Below, piece after piece: positions 54,201-63,499 of a stretch of DNA of 64,000 nt. Made by a program: the position numbers and the translations under genes. Source of the stretch: an uncultured Actinomycetes bacterium (GTDB lineage: Bacteria; Actinomycetota; Actinomycetes; Nanopelagicales; Nanopelagicaceae); the NCBI GenBank assembly GCA_937888825.1, contig CALBFE010000099.1:62001-126000 (forward strand). Direction: 5' to 3'. Positions within the stretch are counted from its first letter, which is position 1, and each line of letters starts with the position of its first letter. Under the pieces are notes generated by a model. The model did no database searches, was not told the DNA's origin, and saw nothing but the letters and a program-made list of their open reading frames with translations.

Positions 54201-55762
54201 CCCCTCCTCCGCACCACGATATTTATTCTATTGAAGATCTTGCACAGTTAATTCATGATTTAAAGAACGCTAATAAGAATGCACGTGTTCATGTCAAACT
54301 TGTGGCAGAAGTTGGTGTCGGTACCGTGGCAGCTGGTGTGAGTAAGGCACATGCCGACGTTGTTCTTATCTCTGGCCATGATGGTGGAACTGGTGCAGCA
54401 CCGCTGACCTCACTTAAGCATGCAGGTGCTCCATGGGAGCTTGGCTTAGCTGAAACGCAACAGACTCTTTTGCTTAACAATTTACGTGATCGCATTGTTG
54501 TTCAAGCTGATGGTCAGTTAAAGACTGGACGAGATGTTGTCATTGCAGCACTTCTTGGTGCAGAAGAGTTTGGTTTTGCTACCGCGCCACTTGTTGTGTC
54601 TGGCTGCATCATGATGCGTGTGTGTCATTTGGACACATGCCCGGTTGGTGTTGCAACTCAGAACCCTGAACTGCGCAAGCGCTTCACGGGCAAGCCTGAA
54701 TTCGTTGAGACTTTCTTTGAATATATTGCCGAAGAGGTCAGAGAGATTTTGGCCAGCCTTGGCTTTAAGACTCTGCTTGAAGCAGTCGGTCATGTTGAGT
54801 ATTTAGATACTAAACGCGCAGTAGATCATTGGAAGTCCAGTGGCCTTGATCTTTCACCATTGCTAACACGACCAGATGTAACCAGCGCTCTACACAATAC
54901 TTCACAGCAAGATCATGGTCTTGCTGCTGCCCTTGATAACCAACTGATTTTACTCTCGGAGGCTGCGCTTAAGAACAAAGAGTTAGTGCGCATCGATCTT
55001 CCTGTCCGAAACGTTAATAGAACTGTTGGAACGATGTTAGGCGCTGAAATCACCCGCAAGCATGGGGGAGCCGGTTTACCTGATGACACGATTGATGTGA
55101 CTTTGCATGGTTCAGCTGGACAATCACTCGGTGCATTTATTCCACGCGGTTTAACTATTCGCCTTTATGGTGATTCCAATGACTATGTGGGTAAGGGTAT
55201 TTCAGGTGGTCGCATCATTGTTCGACCTGATGAGAAATCTACTTTCAACTCATATGAAAATGTTATTGCTGGAAACGTAATTGGTTATGGCGCAACATCT
55301 GGTCAGATCATGATTCGCGGCGTTGTTGGTGAACGCTTCTGTGTAAGAAACTCAGGAGCCACGGCAATTGTTGAGGGTATTGGTGATCACGGTTGTGAGT
55401 ACATGACTGGGGGAGCTGTAGTTGTTCTTGGACGTACAGGCCGTAACTTTGCTGCTGGAATGTCTGGCGGGCGAGCTTTTGTTCTAGATCTTGATCCGGC
55501 AAATGTGAATACAGATATGGTGGATATTTTGGCTGTTCCCGAAGATCAAAAAGAGATTCTTCGTGCTCTGATTTCAGATTTTGCCGAAGAGACGGGTTCT
55601 GTCGTTGCTAGTGATCTCATCAAGGATTGGGACAGTGCAATTAAAAGAATTTCTCTAGTTATGCCACGCGATTATGCGCGCGTACTAGAGGCGACGGCAC
55701 GTGCAACTCGTGAAGGTTTACCAGTAGATGCATTGGTCATGGAGGTCGTTGCAAATGGCTGA
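51245..55762 (+). CDS. gltB: Glutamate synthase (NADPH) large subunit
   Basis: A 1505-residue GOGAT alpha chain that makes glutamate from glutamine and 2-oxoglutarate. The start is GTG at 51245 with AGGAG nine bases upstream; this places the Ntn nucleophile Cys at about residue 23 ([12 protein letters not shown]), implying a short propeptide. Further along come the amidotransferase domain, the central domain, and the FMN/2-OG barrel ([32 protein letters not shown]). The 3Fe-4S cysteines are in [15 protein letters not shown], and the glycine-rich beta-helix ([16 protein letters not shown]) is C-terminal. gltD overlaps the end. Confidence 0.96.
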   Translation: MALPSNYPHAQGLYDPAQEHDACGVAMVATLNKVATHEIVEKALTALRNLEHRGASGAEPDSGDGAGILIRIPDKFYQEVTTFDLPSAGFYASGIAFVEKGVDVKAAIEKIAVEEGLKVLGWRELPINSNSLGKTALSVMPNFQQIFIAGVNGESGLVLDRMAFCLRKRAEHGLKVYFPSLSSQTIVYKGMLTTGQLEEFFPDLSDERVVSPLALVHSRFSTNTFPSWPLAHPYRFIAHNGEINTVKGNRNWMRARESLLESDLIPGDLKRLFPIVEMSGSDSASFDEVLELLYLGGRSLPHAVLMMIPEAWENHETMPQNRRDFYAFHSSLMEPWDGPACVTFTDGYQVGAVLDRNGLRPSRFWVTNDGLVVLASEVGVLDIPAENIVRKGRLQPGKMFLVDIEAGRIIEDSEIKDQLANSSPYGDWIHAGMVKLSDLPSREHIVYPHSSVLRRQRAFGYTEEEVRILITPMAKNGLEALGSMGTDTPIAALSDKPRLIFDYFSQLFAQVTNPPLDAIREEVVTSLGTSMGPEHNLLDPGPSSCRQISLAFPVIDNDELAKIIHVNADGEYPGLSAHVIRGLFFVADGGDSLRERLEEIKAEVSQAINDGAHIIVLSDRDADAEEAPIPSLLLTSAVHHHLIREKTRTKVGLVIEAGDVREVHHVALLIGYGAAAVNPYLAMETAEDLVLQGVITGITPEKAVGNLIKSLGKGVLKVMSKMGISTIASYTGAQVFEAIGLSQELVDEYFVGTTSRLGGVNLDVIAQETIARHHVAYPPGGAIPGTKRLPIGGEYQWRREGEPHLFDPETVFTLQHSTRNKRYDVFKRYTDRVNDQSTRLMTLRGLFGFNESVRPSISIDDVESASEIIKRFSTGAMSYGSISQEAHETLAIAMNRLGGKSNTGEGGEDPERYIKMANGDSKRSAIKQVASGRFGVTSDYLVNSDDIQIKIAQGAKPGEGGQLPGNKVYPWIAKVRYSTPGVGLISPPPHHDIYSIEDLAQLIHDLKNANKNARVHVKLVAEVGVGTVAAGVSKAHADVVLISGHDGGTGAAPLTSLKHAGAPWELGLAETQQTLLLNNLRDRIVVQADGQLKTGRDVVIAALLGAEEFGFATAPLVVSGCIMMRVCHLDTCPVGVATQNPELRKRFTGKPEFVETFFEYIAEEVREILASLGFKTLLEAVGHVEYLDTKRAVDHWKSSGLDLSPLLTRPDVTSALHNTSQQDHGLAAALDNQLILLSEAALKNKELVRIDLPVRNVNRTVGTMLGAEITRKHGGAGLPDDTIDVTLHGSAGQSLGAFIPRGLTIRLYGDSNDYVGKGISGGRIIVRPDEKSTFNSYENVIAGNVIGYGATSGQIMIRGVVGERFCVRNSGATAIVEGIGDHGCEYMTGGAVVVLGRTGRNFAAGMSGGRAFVLDLDPANVNTDMVDILAVPEDQKEILRALISDFAEETGSVVASDLIKDWDSAIKRISLVMPRDYARVLEATARATREGLPVDALVMEVVANG

Positions 55763-57209
55763 TCCAAAAGGATTTATGACAACTGAGCGTGAAACTCCAA
55801 CACGTCGGCCAGTAGATGTTCGCATTCAAGATTGGCGCGAAGTGTATGAACCACAGAGTTTTGAGCACCTACAAAAGCAAGCAGGCCGCTGCATGGATTG
55901 CGGAATTCCATTCTGTCATTCAGGTTGCCCACTCGGAAACCTGATTCCTGAATGGAATGACTTGATTTGGCGCGGGGATAAAACTGAGGCGATTAACCGC
56001 TTGCACGCCACAAACAACTTTCCTGAGTTCACTGGACGTTTGTGCCCAGCTCCATGTGAGACTGCATGTGTTGTTGCTATCAATCGTGATGCTGTGACAA
56101 TTAAGCAAGTAGAGCTGCGCACCATTGAAGAAGCATTCGATGCAGGTGAAGTGAAGCCCCTTGCTCCAGATCGCATCACTGGTAAGACTGTTGCAGTTAT
56201 TGGTTCAGGACCTGCAGGTTTAGCTGCGGCCCAACAGCTCACACGCGCTGGTCACACTGTCGCCGTTTATGAAAGAGCCGACAAAATTGGTGGCCTTCTT
56301 CGCTATGGAATTCCAGAGTTTAAAATGGAAAAACATATCCTTGATCGCCGTTTAGCTCAGATGGAAAAAGAGGGAACGCGTTTTCGTGCCGGTGTTGATG
56401 TTGGAACTGAATTAACTGGAGCCGATCTTCGCAAGAAATACGATGCAATTGTTCTTGCTGTGGGTGCAACTAAATGGCGTGACCTACCAATTCCTGGTCG
56501 TGAATTTAAAGGCGTTTACCAAGCAATGGAGTTTTTGCCTTGGGGAAATAAGCAGGCGTTGGGTGAGATAGAAGTTTCACCAATTAATGTTGCTGGAAAG
56601 CATGTAGTGATTCTGGGTGGTGGTGACACTGGAGCAGATTGCTTGGGCACATCAATTCGCCAAGGCGCAGCATCTATCACTCAACTAGAAATTATGCCGC
56701 GACCAAGTGATGAACGACCAGATTCACAGCCTTGGCCTACGTATCCAATGATTTATCGTGTTTCAAGTGCGCATGAAGAAACAGATAACCGCATGTTCTC
56801 AGTAAGCACTGAGGAATTTTTGGGGGATGCTGATGGAAATCTACGGGCAATTCGCATTGTTGAAACAAAGTTTGAAAATGGAAAGTTTGAGCCAGTAGAG
56901 AAATCACACAAAGAAATTCCGACAGATTTCGTATTTCTTGCATTGGGTTTTACAGGTCCTGAACAATCAGATTTAATTTCGCAGCTAGAAGTGAAGTTAG
57001 ATGATCGTGGAATCATTGCCCGTAATGCAGATTTTGAAACAAGCGAAGAAGGTATTTTCGTTGCAGGAGATGCAGGGCGTGGACAATCACTGATTGTCTG
57101 GGCAATTGCAGAAGGTCGAAGTGCTGCAGCAGCCGTTGATAAATATCTCACTGGAGAGACTCAGCTTCCTTCACCGATTGAACCCACTACCCGTCAACTC
57201 ATGGTTTAA
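55755..57209 (+). CDS. gltD: Glutamate synthase (NADPH) small subunit
   Basis: A 484-residue iron-sulfur flavoprotein that passes electrons from NADPH to GltB. N-terminal cysteines for two 4Fe-4S clusters sit in [17 protein letters not shown] and [10 protein letters not shown]. The FAD loop is [15 protein letters not shown] and the NADPH loop [14 protein letters not shown], with a final [20 protein letters not shown] chose the ATG at 55755 because GGAGG lies nine bases upstream inside gltB; the genes overlap by 8 bp. pyk begins 9 bp after its stop. Confidence 0.96.
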   Translation: MADPKGFMTTERETPTRRPVDVRIQDWREVYEPQSFEHLQKQAGRCMDCGIPFCHSGCPLGNLIPEWNDLIWRGDKTEAINRLHATNNFPEFTGRLCPAPCETACVVAINRDAVTIKQVELRTIEEAFDAGEVKPLAPDRITGKTVAVIGSGPAGLAAAQQLTRAGHTVAVYERADKIGGLLRYGIPEFKMEKHILDRRLAQMEKEGTRFRAGVDVGTELTGADLRKKYDAIVLAVGATKWRDLPIPGREFKGVYQAMEFLPWGNKQALGEIEVSPINVAGKHVVILGGGDTGADCLGTSIRQGAASITQLEIMPRPSDERPDSQPWPTYPMIYRVSSAHEETDNRMFSVSTEEFLGDADGNLRAIRIVETKFENGKFEPVEKSHKEIPTDFVFLALGFTGPEQSDLISQLEVKLDDRGIIARNADFETSEEGIFVAGDAGRGQSLIVWAIAEGRSAAAAVDKYLTGETQLPSPIEPTTRQLMV

Positions 57210-57218
57210 GGTAGGCAC

Positions 57219-58658
57219 ATGCGTAGAGCAAAGATTGTGTGCACGATGGGCCCAGCAGTTGATTCTCCTGAAAAGGTGAAGGAGCTCATTGACGCTGGAA
57301 TGAATATGGCACGTTTGAATCTCTCCCACGGTACATATGAAGAGCACCAAGCACGTCTTGATTGCGTTCGCGATGCAGCCAAAGCTGCCGGTCGCCCAGT
57401 TGCCATTCTTGTTGACCTTCAAGGCCCAAAGATTCGCCTGGCTCGCTTTAAGGCAGGACCACATGATTTAGCGCGTGGTGACATATTTGTTATTACAACT
57501 GATGAGGTTGAGGGAACAAAAGAGCGCGTGGGAACCACTTACAAAGGTTTACCAGGGGATTGCAAAGCTGGGGATCGAATACTGATCGATGATGGCAAAG
57601 TAACAGTTGAAGTTGTTGAAGTTAAGGCAAATGATGTTGTTACTAAAGTTATTGAACCTGGCGCAGTGAGTAACAACAAGGGAATTAACCTGCCTGGTGT
57701 GGCAGTTTCAGTTCCAGCGCTATCTGAAAAAGACATTGATGATCTTCGCTGGGGCTTGCGAGCAGGAGCTGATTTCATCGCGCTCTCATTTGTTAGAAGC
57801 GCCGATGATATTAAAGATGTTCATAAGATTATGGATGAAGAAGGTATTCGCGTTCCAGTTATCGCAAAGATCGAAAAGCCACAAGCAGTCGAAAATCTTG
57901 CTGAAATCGTTAACGCCTTTGATGGCATTATGGTTGCCCGCGGCGATCTAGGTGTGGAACTTCCAATAGAAGATGTGCCGCTGGTGCAAAAGCAGTGTGT
58001 TGAATTAGCTAGAGATATGGCTAAGCCAGTAATTGTAGCTACTCAGATGCTTGATTCCATGATTACGAATTCACGTCCAACGCGCGCAGAAGCAACAGAT
58101 TGCGCAAACGCAGTTCTAGATGGCGCAGATGCACTTATGCTCTCAGGTGAAACAAGTGTGGGTGAATTTGCAATAGAAGCCGTTCAAACAATGGCGCGCA
58201 TCATTCAAAAGACTGAAGAAGGCGGCCTAGACCGTATTCGTCCAATTAAGACAGCCCCACGTACTAAAGGTGGAGCAATTACAAAGGCTGCAACTGAGGT
58301 AGGCGCAATTGTTGATGCAAAGTATTTAGTGGCATTTACACAAAGCGGAGACTCAGCACGTCGTATGTCGCGCTTGCGCTCACCTATTCCAATTCTTGCT
58401 ATGACTCCAGAGGTTGGAACGTATAACCGGCTTGCACTGACTTGGGGCGTTGAATCAATGCTCACTCCAATTGTCGGCGCAACCGATGAAATGGTGAAAT
58501 TGGTCGATACTGTTCTTATTGATTCAGGTCGCGCTCAATTAGGTGATCAAGTAATGATTGTTGCTGGATCTCCTCCTGGAATTCCAGGTTCAACGAACGC
58601 GATGCGCGTTCACCGCGTGGGAGATGCTGTTGGTGGGGTAGCTGCGGCTTACCGCTAA
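57219..58658 (+). CDS. pyk: Pyruvate kinase
   Basis: A 479-residue glycolytic enzyme converting PEP and ADP to pyruvate and ATP. The barrel begins RRAKIVCTMGPAVDSPEKV; MNMARLNLSHG, DLQGPKIRLARF, the active-site IAKIEKPQAVENL (with the essential Lys), MVARGDLGVELP, and the ATQMLDSMITNSRPTRAEATDCANAVLDGADALMLSGETSVG signature are all present. The short B domain and C-terminal allosteric domain are complete. The tRNA gene begins 28 bp after its stop. Confidence 0.96.
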   Translation: MRRAKIVCTMGPAVDSPEKVKELIDAGMNMARLNLSHGTYEEHQARLDCVRDAAKAAGRPVAILVDLQGPKIRLARFKAGPHDLARGDIFVITTDEVEGTKERVGTTYKGLPGDCKAGDRILIDDGKVTVEVVEVKANDVVTKVIEPGAVSNNKGINLPGVAVSVPALSEKDIDDLRWGLRAGADFIALSFVRSADDIKDVHKIMDEEGIRVPVIAKIEKPQAVENLAEIVNAFDGIMVARGDLGVELPIEDVPLVQKQCVELARDMAKPVIVATQMLDSMITNSRPTRAEATDCANAVLDGADALMLSGETSVGEFAIEAVQTMARIIQKTEEGGLDRIRPIKTAPRTKGGAITKAATEVGAIVDAKYLVAFTQSGDSARRMSRLRSPIPILAMTPEVGTYNRLALTWGVESMLTPIVGATDEMVKLVDTVLIDSGRAQLGDQVMIVAGSPPGIPGSTNAMRVHRVGDAVGGVAAAYR

Positions 58659-58686
58659 GATTGGCACCGTTCGGATATCACGTAAC

Positions 58687-58759
58687 GCCTCGGTACTCCA
58701 ACGGTAGAGAGGGCAGTCTCAAACACTGCACAGTGTCGGTTCAAATCCGACTCGGGGCA
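58687..58759 (+). tRNA. tRNA with anticodon CAA (Leu by codon) but short variable arm
   Basis: A 73-nt cloverleaf fits well. Acceptor GCCTCGG pairs with TCGGGGC (two G-U pairs). The D arm is CTC/GAG with GGTAGA in the loop. The anticodon stem GCAGT/ACTGC encloses CTCAAAC, giving anticodon CAA for UUG. The variable region is only ACAGT, the T arm is GTCGG-TTCAAAT-CCGAC, and the discriminator is A73. CCA is not encoded. Bacterial tRNA-Leu is normally class II with a long variable arm, so this class I shape is unusual. The pyk / tRNA-Leu / ANTAR-regulator order is, as I recall, found in other actinobacteria, which supports a Leu origin. Confidence 0.8.
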
Positions 58760-58760
58760 C

Positions 58761-59342
58761 ATGACACAAAAGGTTCGCATCCTCGTTGCCGAAGATGAAG
58801 CACTCATTCGCATGGACCTTGTTGAGATGTTGCAAGTTGCTGGATATGAAGTTGTGGCAGAAGCATCTAATGGACAAGAAGCTATTGATCTAGCAAATGA
58901 ACACAAACCAGATTTAGTAATCCTTGATGTGAAGATGCCGGTACTAGATGGAATATCTGCTGCAGAGAAAATTATTGATCTATCACCTGTATTGATGTTG
59001 ACAGCTTTTTCTCAAAAGGAATTAGTAGATAGAGCACGCGATGCCGGTGTGATGGCATATGTTGTTAAGCCATTTACCATCGGAGATTTAATCCCAGCTA
59101 TTGAAATTGCAATCAGTCGTCATACGCAGATGCGCTCACTTGCAGCAGAAGTTGCCGATTTACATGATCGCCTAGAAACAAGAAAAATTATCGATAGGGC
59201 AAAAGGTATTTTAATGAAGGCACTTAATCTCTCAGAACCCGAGGCATTTTCTTGGATTCAGCGGGCAGCTATGGATAGGCGAATGAGCATGAAAGAAATT
59301 GCAGAGGCGGTAATTAGCCCCGCTGCGGTACCTGAGCGTTAA
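58761..59342 (+). CDS. Response regulator with ANTAR RNA-binding domain (PdtaR type)
   Basis: A 193-residue two-domain protein. The receiver domain (about 4-120) has the acidic pair ED, phospho-acceptor Asp56 in LVILDVKMP, and the Lys of YVVKPF. The ANTAR domain (about 130-187) has LETRKIIDRAKGILMKALNLSEPEAFSWIQRAAMDRRMSMKEIAEAVI. ANTAR regulators bind dual-hairpin RNA and act by antitermination. The start codon follows the tRNA by a single base and has no ribosome site, so the message may arise by tRNA 3' processing. No sensor kinase is adjacent. Confidence 0.93.
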   Translation: MTQKVRILVAEDEALIRMDLVEMLQVAGYEVVAEASNGQEAIDLANEHKPDLVILDVKMPVLDGISAAEKIIDLSPVLMLTAFSQKELVDRARDAGVMAYVVKPFTIGDLIPAIEIAISRHTQMRSLAAEVADLHDRLETRKIIDRAKGILMKALNLSEPEAFSWIQRAAMDRRMSMKEIAEAVISPAAVPER

Positions 59343-59484
59343 AGCGCAGATTTACCAGCAACTGCAAGGCAATTATAACGAAACTGAAACATTTCAGAGG
59401 CCATATTATCTTGCGATGAGATGCCAAATGCGGTTAACTTCATTCCTCCCTGTCCCGGGACGAAATGAACAGGAAAGGCAATAC

Positions 59485-60648
59485 ATGAACAAGAAGATTC
59501 AGCGTTCACTTGCCGTTGTATCTGCCGTAGCTCTCGTTTTCGGAGTTGCGTCAGCATCGACAGCACAGGCAGCAAAACAAAAGGGTAAAGTTATCTACCT
59601 TGCATTTCAAGGCCCACTAACAGGTGAAGAAGCACAGGTTGGTCAGGATGAAGTAGCTGGCGTGGAGTATGCAATTAAATTATTCAACAAAAAGTACAAG
59701 AAGAAGTATGTAGTTTCACTTGTCAAGGCAGATGACCAAGGTTCTCCAGCCGAGGCAGCAAAGGTTGCCCCAGGAATCGCATCAAATGCAAAGATCATCG
59801 GCCTAATTGGTGCAGCTTACTCTGGTGCAACAATTGCTTCCCTTCCTTTCTACAAGCAACGTAACCTTCCAATGGTTTCGCCATCTGCAACTCGTGTATC
59901 AATCACTGATCCAGCATCTGAAGGTGGTGCAATGGGATTCCCTGTATTCCACCGCGTCGTTGTTACTGACAAGGTACAAGGTCCATCACTTTTCAAGTTA
60001 GCAACAAAGGGTGTTTCAACTCCTAAGGTATTTATCATTGATGATCAATCAGCTTACGGTGTTGGTCTAGTTGACTACATGAAGCCAGGAATTCCTGCAG
60101 GACAATCTGTTGGCTTCGACAGTGTTTCTGACAAGACAACTGACTGGTCTGCAACAATTGCAAAGGTCAAGACAGCGGGAGCAAATGTAGTGATCTACAC
60201 AGGTTACTTCCCACAAGCAGCTCCACTCTTCAAGCAGCTTCGCGACAGTGGCTACACAGGCATTCTTGCTGGTGGCGATGGAGTTCTAAGCCCAACCCTC
60301 CCAACACTTGCGCCAGCATCAGTTCTTGAAGGGGTTCGCCTTACAGCAGGAACTGTTCCTCTAGCTGAAATTTCAGCTAAGTTGGAAGCAGATTTCAAGA
60401 AAAAGATGGGCAAGGCTTCAGGAGTTTATGCCGCTGAATCAATTGATGCAGCAAATGTATTTCTAAGCTGCGTGGCAAAGGGTGTTTCTACTCGCGACGC
60501 GATGCTCAAGTGCGTGAAGACTTACAAGGGTAAGTCTCTTGCCGGAGCAACAATCAAGTTCGACATCAATGGCGATGTTGCTGGTGGCACAATGAACGGA
60601 TTTGAAGTCCGTAGCGGCGTCATCAAGTTCACAGGACCAATCAAGTAA
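59485..60648 (+). CDS. livJ: Branched-chain amino acid ABC transporter substrate-binding protein
   Basis: A 387-residue periplasmic-binding-protein type I (Leu/Ile/Val-binding family). A Sec signal peptide spans residues 1 to about 29 with an AQA-like cleavage site (SASTAQAAK). No lipobox cysteine is present, which is odd for a monoderm. The mature protein begins KVIYLAFQGPLTGEEAQVGQDEVAGVEYAIKLFN and continues with VGLIGAAYSGATIA-type and VVIYTGYFPQAAPLFKQLRDSGYTG segments. The ATG at 59485 has GGAAAGG upstream; a longer frame from 59416 is rejected. The upstream 142-bp gap holds no other gene. A hairpin separates it from livH. Confidence 0.9.
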   Translation: MNKKIQRSLAVVSAVALVFGVASASTAQAAKQKGKVIYLAFQGPLTGEEAQVGQDEVAGVEYAIKLFNKKYKKKYVVSLVKADDQGSPAEAAKVAPGIASNAKIIGLIGAAYSGATIASLPFYKQRNLPMVSPSATRVSITDPASEGGAMGFPVFHRVVVTDKVQGPSLFKLATKGVSTPKVFIIDDQSAYGVGLVDYMKPGIPAGQSVGFDSVSDKTTDWSATIAKVKTAGANVVIYTGYFPQAAPLFKQLRDSGYTGILAGGDGVLSPTLPTLAPASVLEGVRLTAGTVPLAEISAKLEADFKKKMGKASGVYAAESIDAANVFLSCVAKGVSTRDAMLKCVKTYKGKSLAGATIKFDINGDVAGGTMNGFEVRSGVIKFTGPIK

Positions 60649-60668
60649 AGAACAAATCATAAGTGATT

Positions 60669-60708
60669 AAACCCGGCAGGCTGAATTTAAATTTAGTCTG
60701 CCGGGTTT
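60669..60708 (+). terminator. Long hairpin between livJ and livH, probable attenuating terminator
   Basis: The 20 nt from 60669 (AAACCCGGCAGGCTGAATTT) pair with the next 20 nt with only two G-U pairs, leaving almost no loop. A T-rich stretch follows (TTTGTTGTATTTTT). Placed after the binding-protein gene, it should stabilise the livJ mRNA end and reduce transcription of the permease genes. Confidence 0.8.
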
Positions 60709-60756
60709 GATTTGTTGTATTTTTCGTCCCACATAAAGAGTTAGGAAACCAGCAGC

Positions 60757-61707
60757 TTGATAGGTAATTTTTTTGATCAATTCTGGTCCTTGACCTTTGG
60801 TGGTTTAAGCCTTGGGTTTATCTATATCCTCATTGCCCTTGGGTACACATTGGTTTATGGAGTCCTGCGAATGATTAACTTCGCAAACTCCGAGATATTC
60901 ATGGTGGGTACTTTTGCAACCGTAATTGTGGTTCGAGATCTCTTTAAATTCACGCAGAGCTCCGAATACGCCACCGGATTCCGTTTGTGGTTCATTTTAG
61001 GAGTGGCCCTAATCATCACGATGAGTGTCTCTGGACTTTTGTCAGTTGTAGTTGAGTTAGTTGCCTATCGTCGATTACGACGTCGCAACTCAGGCGTCTT
61101 GGCGCCGTTAATTTCAGCAATTGGTGTATCGATGGTGCTGGCTGAATCTGTTCGAATAATGACTGATTCTCGTCCCGTGGCAAGCCCTCGTGCGATGGAG
61201 AAGAAGTTTTTAGGAGAGTTTTTTGATGCTGGAATTCGATTAGACAACACAATAATCGTTGTAGCCGCTCTCGTTTTATTTTTTATCCTTTGGAGTTTTA
61301 TTAATAGAACCCGACTTGGCAAGGCGATCCGTGCGGTTTCAATGAATCCGAGTGCAGCTAAATTAATGGGAATTGATATTGACAAGATAGTTTCGGCAAC
61401 CTTCCTTATCGGTGGAGTCCTGACCGGAGCTGCAGGGTTCTTCTATGTCCTGAAGTACGAAAACACTGGCTCAAGTATTGGTTTTGAGTTGGGAATTGCG
61501 GCCTTCACAGCTGCGATCATAGGAGGCATTGGAAACATTAAGGGAGCTTTCTTCGGCGGTCTCGCGCTCGGTCTTCTTGAGACATACGCTTCATTCTTCT
61601 TAGGCACTCAGTGGAAAGCTGTAACAGTATTTATTGTTCTAGTTTTGGTTTTGTACACAAAACCAAGTGGTCTCTTTGGCGAATCAATCACACGGACGAG
61701 GGTATGA
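60757..61707 (+). CDS. livH: Branched-chain amino acid ABC transporter permease LivH
   Basis: A 316-residue inner-membrane permease with about eight helices. Family blocks are LGFIYILIALGYTLVYGVLRMINFANSEIFMVG, VAYRRLRRRNSGVLAPLISAIGVSMVLAESVR, RTRLGKAIRAVSMNPSAAKLMGIDIDKIV (the EAA-like coupling loop to the ATPases), and a C-terminal AIIGGIGNIKGAFFGGLALGLLE. The start is a TTG at 60757 with a weak AGGA upstream. It overlaps livM by 4 bp. Confidence 0.92.
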   Translation: MIGNFFDQFWSLTFGGLSLGFIYILIALGYTLVYGVLRMINFANSEIFMVGTFATVIVVRDLFKFTQSSEYATGFRLWFILGVALIITMSVSGLLSVVVELVAYRRLRRRNSGVLAPLISAIGVSMVLAESVRIMTDSRPVASPRAMEKKFLGEFFDAGIRLDNTIIVVAALVLFFILWSFINRTRLGKAIRAVSMNPSAAKLMGIDIDKIVSATFLIGGVLTGAAGFFYVLKYENTGSSIGFELGIAAFTAAIIGGIGNIKGAFFGGLALGLLETYASFFLGTQWKAVTVFIVLVLVLYTKPSGLFGESITRTRV

Positions 61708-62726
61708 TGATAAATATTCGAGATAAAGGTGTAGAGATTTGGGAAAACTCTGGTAAAACAACAAGGATTGCAATCGCAACTCTCTCGATTGCTCTTGTTG
61801 CCTCCTTGCCCTTCATGGGTGGGACCATCCTCAATACTCCTATAGCCAGTTACGAGTCAGTATTGGTTTATCCAATCGCGATGTTTGTCCTTATGGCTAT
61901 CGGTTTAAATATTGTAATTGGTAAAAGTGGCCTTTTGGATCTTGGATACGTTGCTTTCTTTGCCATTGGCGCCTACACCATGGGTCTTTTGGGAACTAAG
62001 ACAGGTCTGAATGCTTGGGAGATCCTTCCAATCGGAATTGCGATGTCAATGTTCGCAGGTTTAGTTTTAGGTGTTCCAGCTTTGAAATTGCGTGGGGATT
62101 ACCTTGCCATTGTCACGCTAGGTTTTGGAGAGATTGTTCGTATTGTTGCTCTCAATCTAGGACCGCTTGGTCGCTCTGAGGGAATCATCGGAATCCCAAC
62201 ACCACCACCTATTTTCGGTGTTGAATATTCATTTGATAGTCACCGAGTCTATTACTGGACACTACTCATCATGATTCTCGTCGCGATCTGGATGGTTCGC
62301 CGACTTTCAGCTCGACGCGCGGGACGTGCATGGGAATCGATTCGTGAAGATGAGGATGTTGCCGAACTTCTCGGAGTGCCAACATTTAGATATAAGATTT
62401 GGGCATTTGTACTTGGTGCATCTGTCGGTGGCGCAGCTGGCGTAATTTACGCATCTAAGACTTTATTTATCGCTCCCGATAATTTCACACTACAGATTTC
62501 AATCCTGATTCTTGCATGTGTTGTTTTTGGTGGAATGGGAAACATCTGGGGTGTAATCCTTGGGGCAGTTGTACTTGGTTATCTGCCTGACCGAATTCGA
62601 TTCCTTTCAGAAGCTCGTCTACTAGTCTTTGGATTGGTTCTAGTTATCATGATGAATTTACGTCCAGATGGTCTTTTGCCTCGCAAGAAGAGAGAAAAAG
62701 CGATCCCAGTAAAGGAGAAGCAGTGA
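61704..62726 (+). CDS. livM: Branched-chain amino acid ABC transporter permease LivM
   Basis: A 340-residue permease, partner of LivH. It carries IGLNIVIGKSGLLDLGYVAFFAIGAYTMGLL, LKLRGDYLAIVTLGFGEIVRI, the coupling loop SRRAGRAWESIREDEDVAELLGVPTFRYKIWAF (here SARRAGRAW), and GGMGNIWGVILGAVVLGYLPD. The ATG at 61704 overlaps the livH stop; a second ATG follows at 61707. A longer frame back into livH is rejected. livG overlaps its stop by 4 bp. Confidence 0.92.
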   Translation: MMINIRDKGVEIWENSGKTTRIAIATLSIALVASLPFMGGTILNTPIASYESVLVYPIAMFVLMAIGLNIVIGKSGLLDLGYVAFFAIGAYTMGLLGTKTGLNAWEILPIGIAMSMFAGLVLGVPALKLRGDYLAIVTLGFGEIVRIVALNLGPLGRSEGIIGIPTPPPIFGVEYSFDSHRVYYWTLLIMILVAIWMVRRLSARRAGRAWESIREDEDVAELLGVPTFRYKIWAFVLGASVGGAAGVIYASKTLFIAPDNFTLQISILILACVVFGGMGNIWGVILGAVVLGYLPDRIRFLSEARLLVFGLVLVIMMNLRPDGLLPRKKREKAIPVKEKQ

Positions 62727-63499
62727 GTACTCCTATCCTGTCACTCAAGAATGTGACCATGCAGTTTGGTGGTGTTAAAGCACTCAATGATGTTAGCTTT
62801 GACATTAACAAGCAGGAAATCCTGGGTTTGATCGGACCAAATGGTGCTGGTAAAACAACCGTCTTTAATGTTGTGACTGGTGTCTATCAAATCAATTCAG
62901 GTGAAATTAACTTTGAGGGTAAGTCACTCGCCGGAATCAAGAGATACAAAATTACCCGCGGAGGAGTGGCTCGCACTTTTCAGAATATTCGCCTTTGGGG
63001 GGATATGACATCTCTGGACAATGTCATTACCGCAACCGATACACATAAGAAGTCGGGATTATTGTCGGGTTTGTTTGGCTTGCCAGTCTCACGCCGTGAA
63101 GAGAAGAGAGACAAGGCGCGAGCCCAAGAGCTTCTCGACTTTATTGGGATTGGTGAGTATTCGGATCGACTAGCAAAGAACTTGCCGTATGGAGCTCAAC
63201 GTCGCCTCGAAATTGCTCGCGCCCTTGGTACCGAGCCAAAGTTGCTACTCCTTGATGAGCCTGCCGCTGGTTTCAATCCTGCAGAAAAGGTAGAACTTGC
63301 GCAAACGATTAGAAAGATTCGCGATGCTGGATATACTATTTTGCTAATCGAGCATGACATGTCGCTAGTCATGCAAGTTTCAGATCGAATAGTGGTATTG
63401 GATTTTGGCGAGAAGATTGCAGATGGCACTCCATCGGTGATTCAAGAGGATCCCCGCGTAATCGAGGCATATTTAGGAGTTCAAGAAGATGCGTCTTGA
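62723..63499 (+). CDS. livG: Branched-chain amino acid ABC transporter ATPase LivG
   Basis: A 258-residue ABC ATPase. Walker A is GPNGAGKTTVFN. The signature region departs from LSGGQ and reads LPYGAQRRLEIARALG, normal for LivG. Walker B is LLLLDEPAAGFNP and the switch His is in LLIEHDMSLVM. The extra C-terminal region typical of LivG is present. The start is GTG at 62723. It overlaps livF by 11 bp. Confidence 0.95.
   Translation: MSTPILSLKNVTMQFGGVKALNDVSFDINKQEILGLIGPNGAGKTTVFNVVTGVYQINSGEINFEGKSLAGIKRYKITRGGVARTFQNIRLWGDMTSLDNVITATDTHKKSGLLSGLFGLPVSRREEKRDKARAQELLDFIGIGEYSDRLAKNLPYGAQRRLEIARALGTEPKLLLLDEPAAGFNPAEKVELAQTIRKIRDAGYTILLIEHDMSLVMQVSDRIVVLDFGEKIADGTPSVIQEDPRVIEAYLGVQEDAS

Noticed and set aside
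58687..58759. Reading the tRNA as tRNA-Trp or as a suppressor tRNA
   Set aside because: The loop CTCAAAC gives CAA, not CCA, CTA or TCA, and the D-arm pairing fits better as CTC/GAG than in the Trp register.
59447..59470. GTCCCGGGAC palindrome upstream of livJ as an operator
   Set aside because: It is only 10 bp with a common GC core and no second copy, so it is too weak to report as a site.
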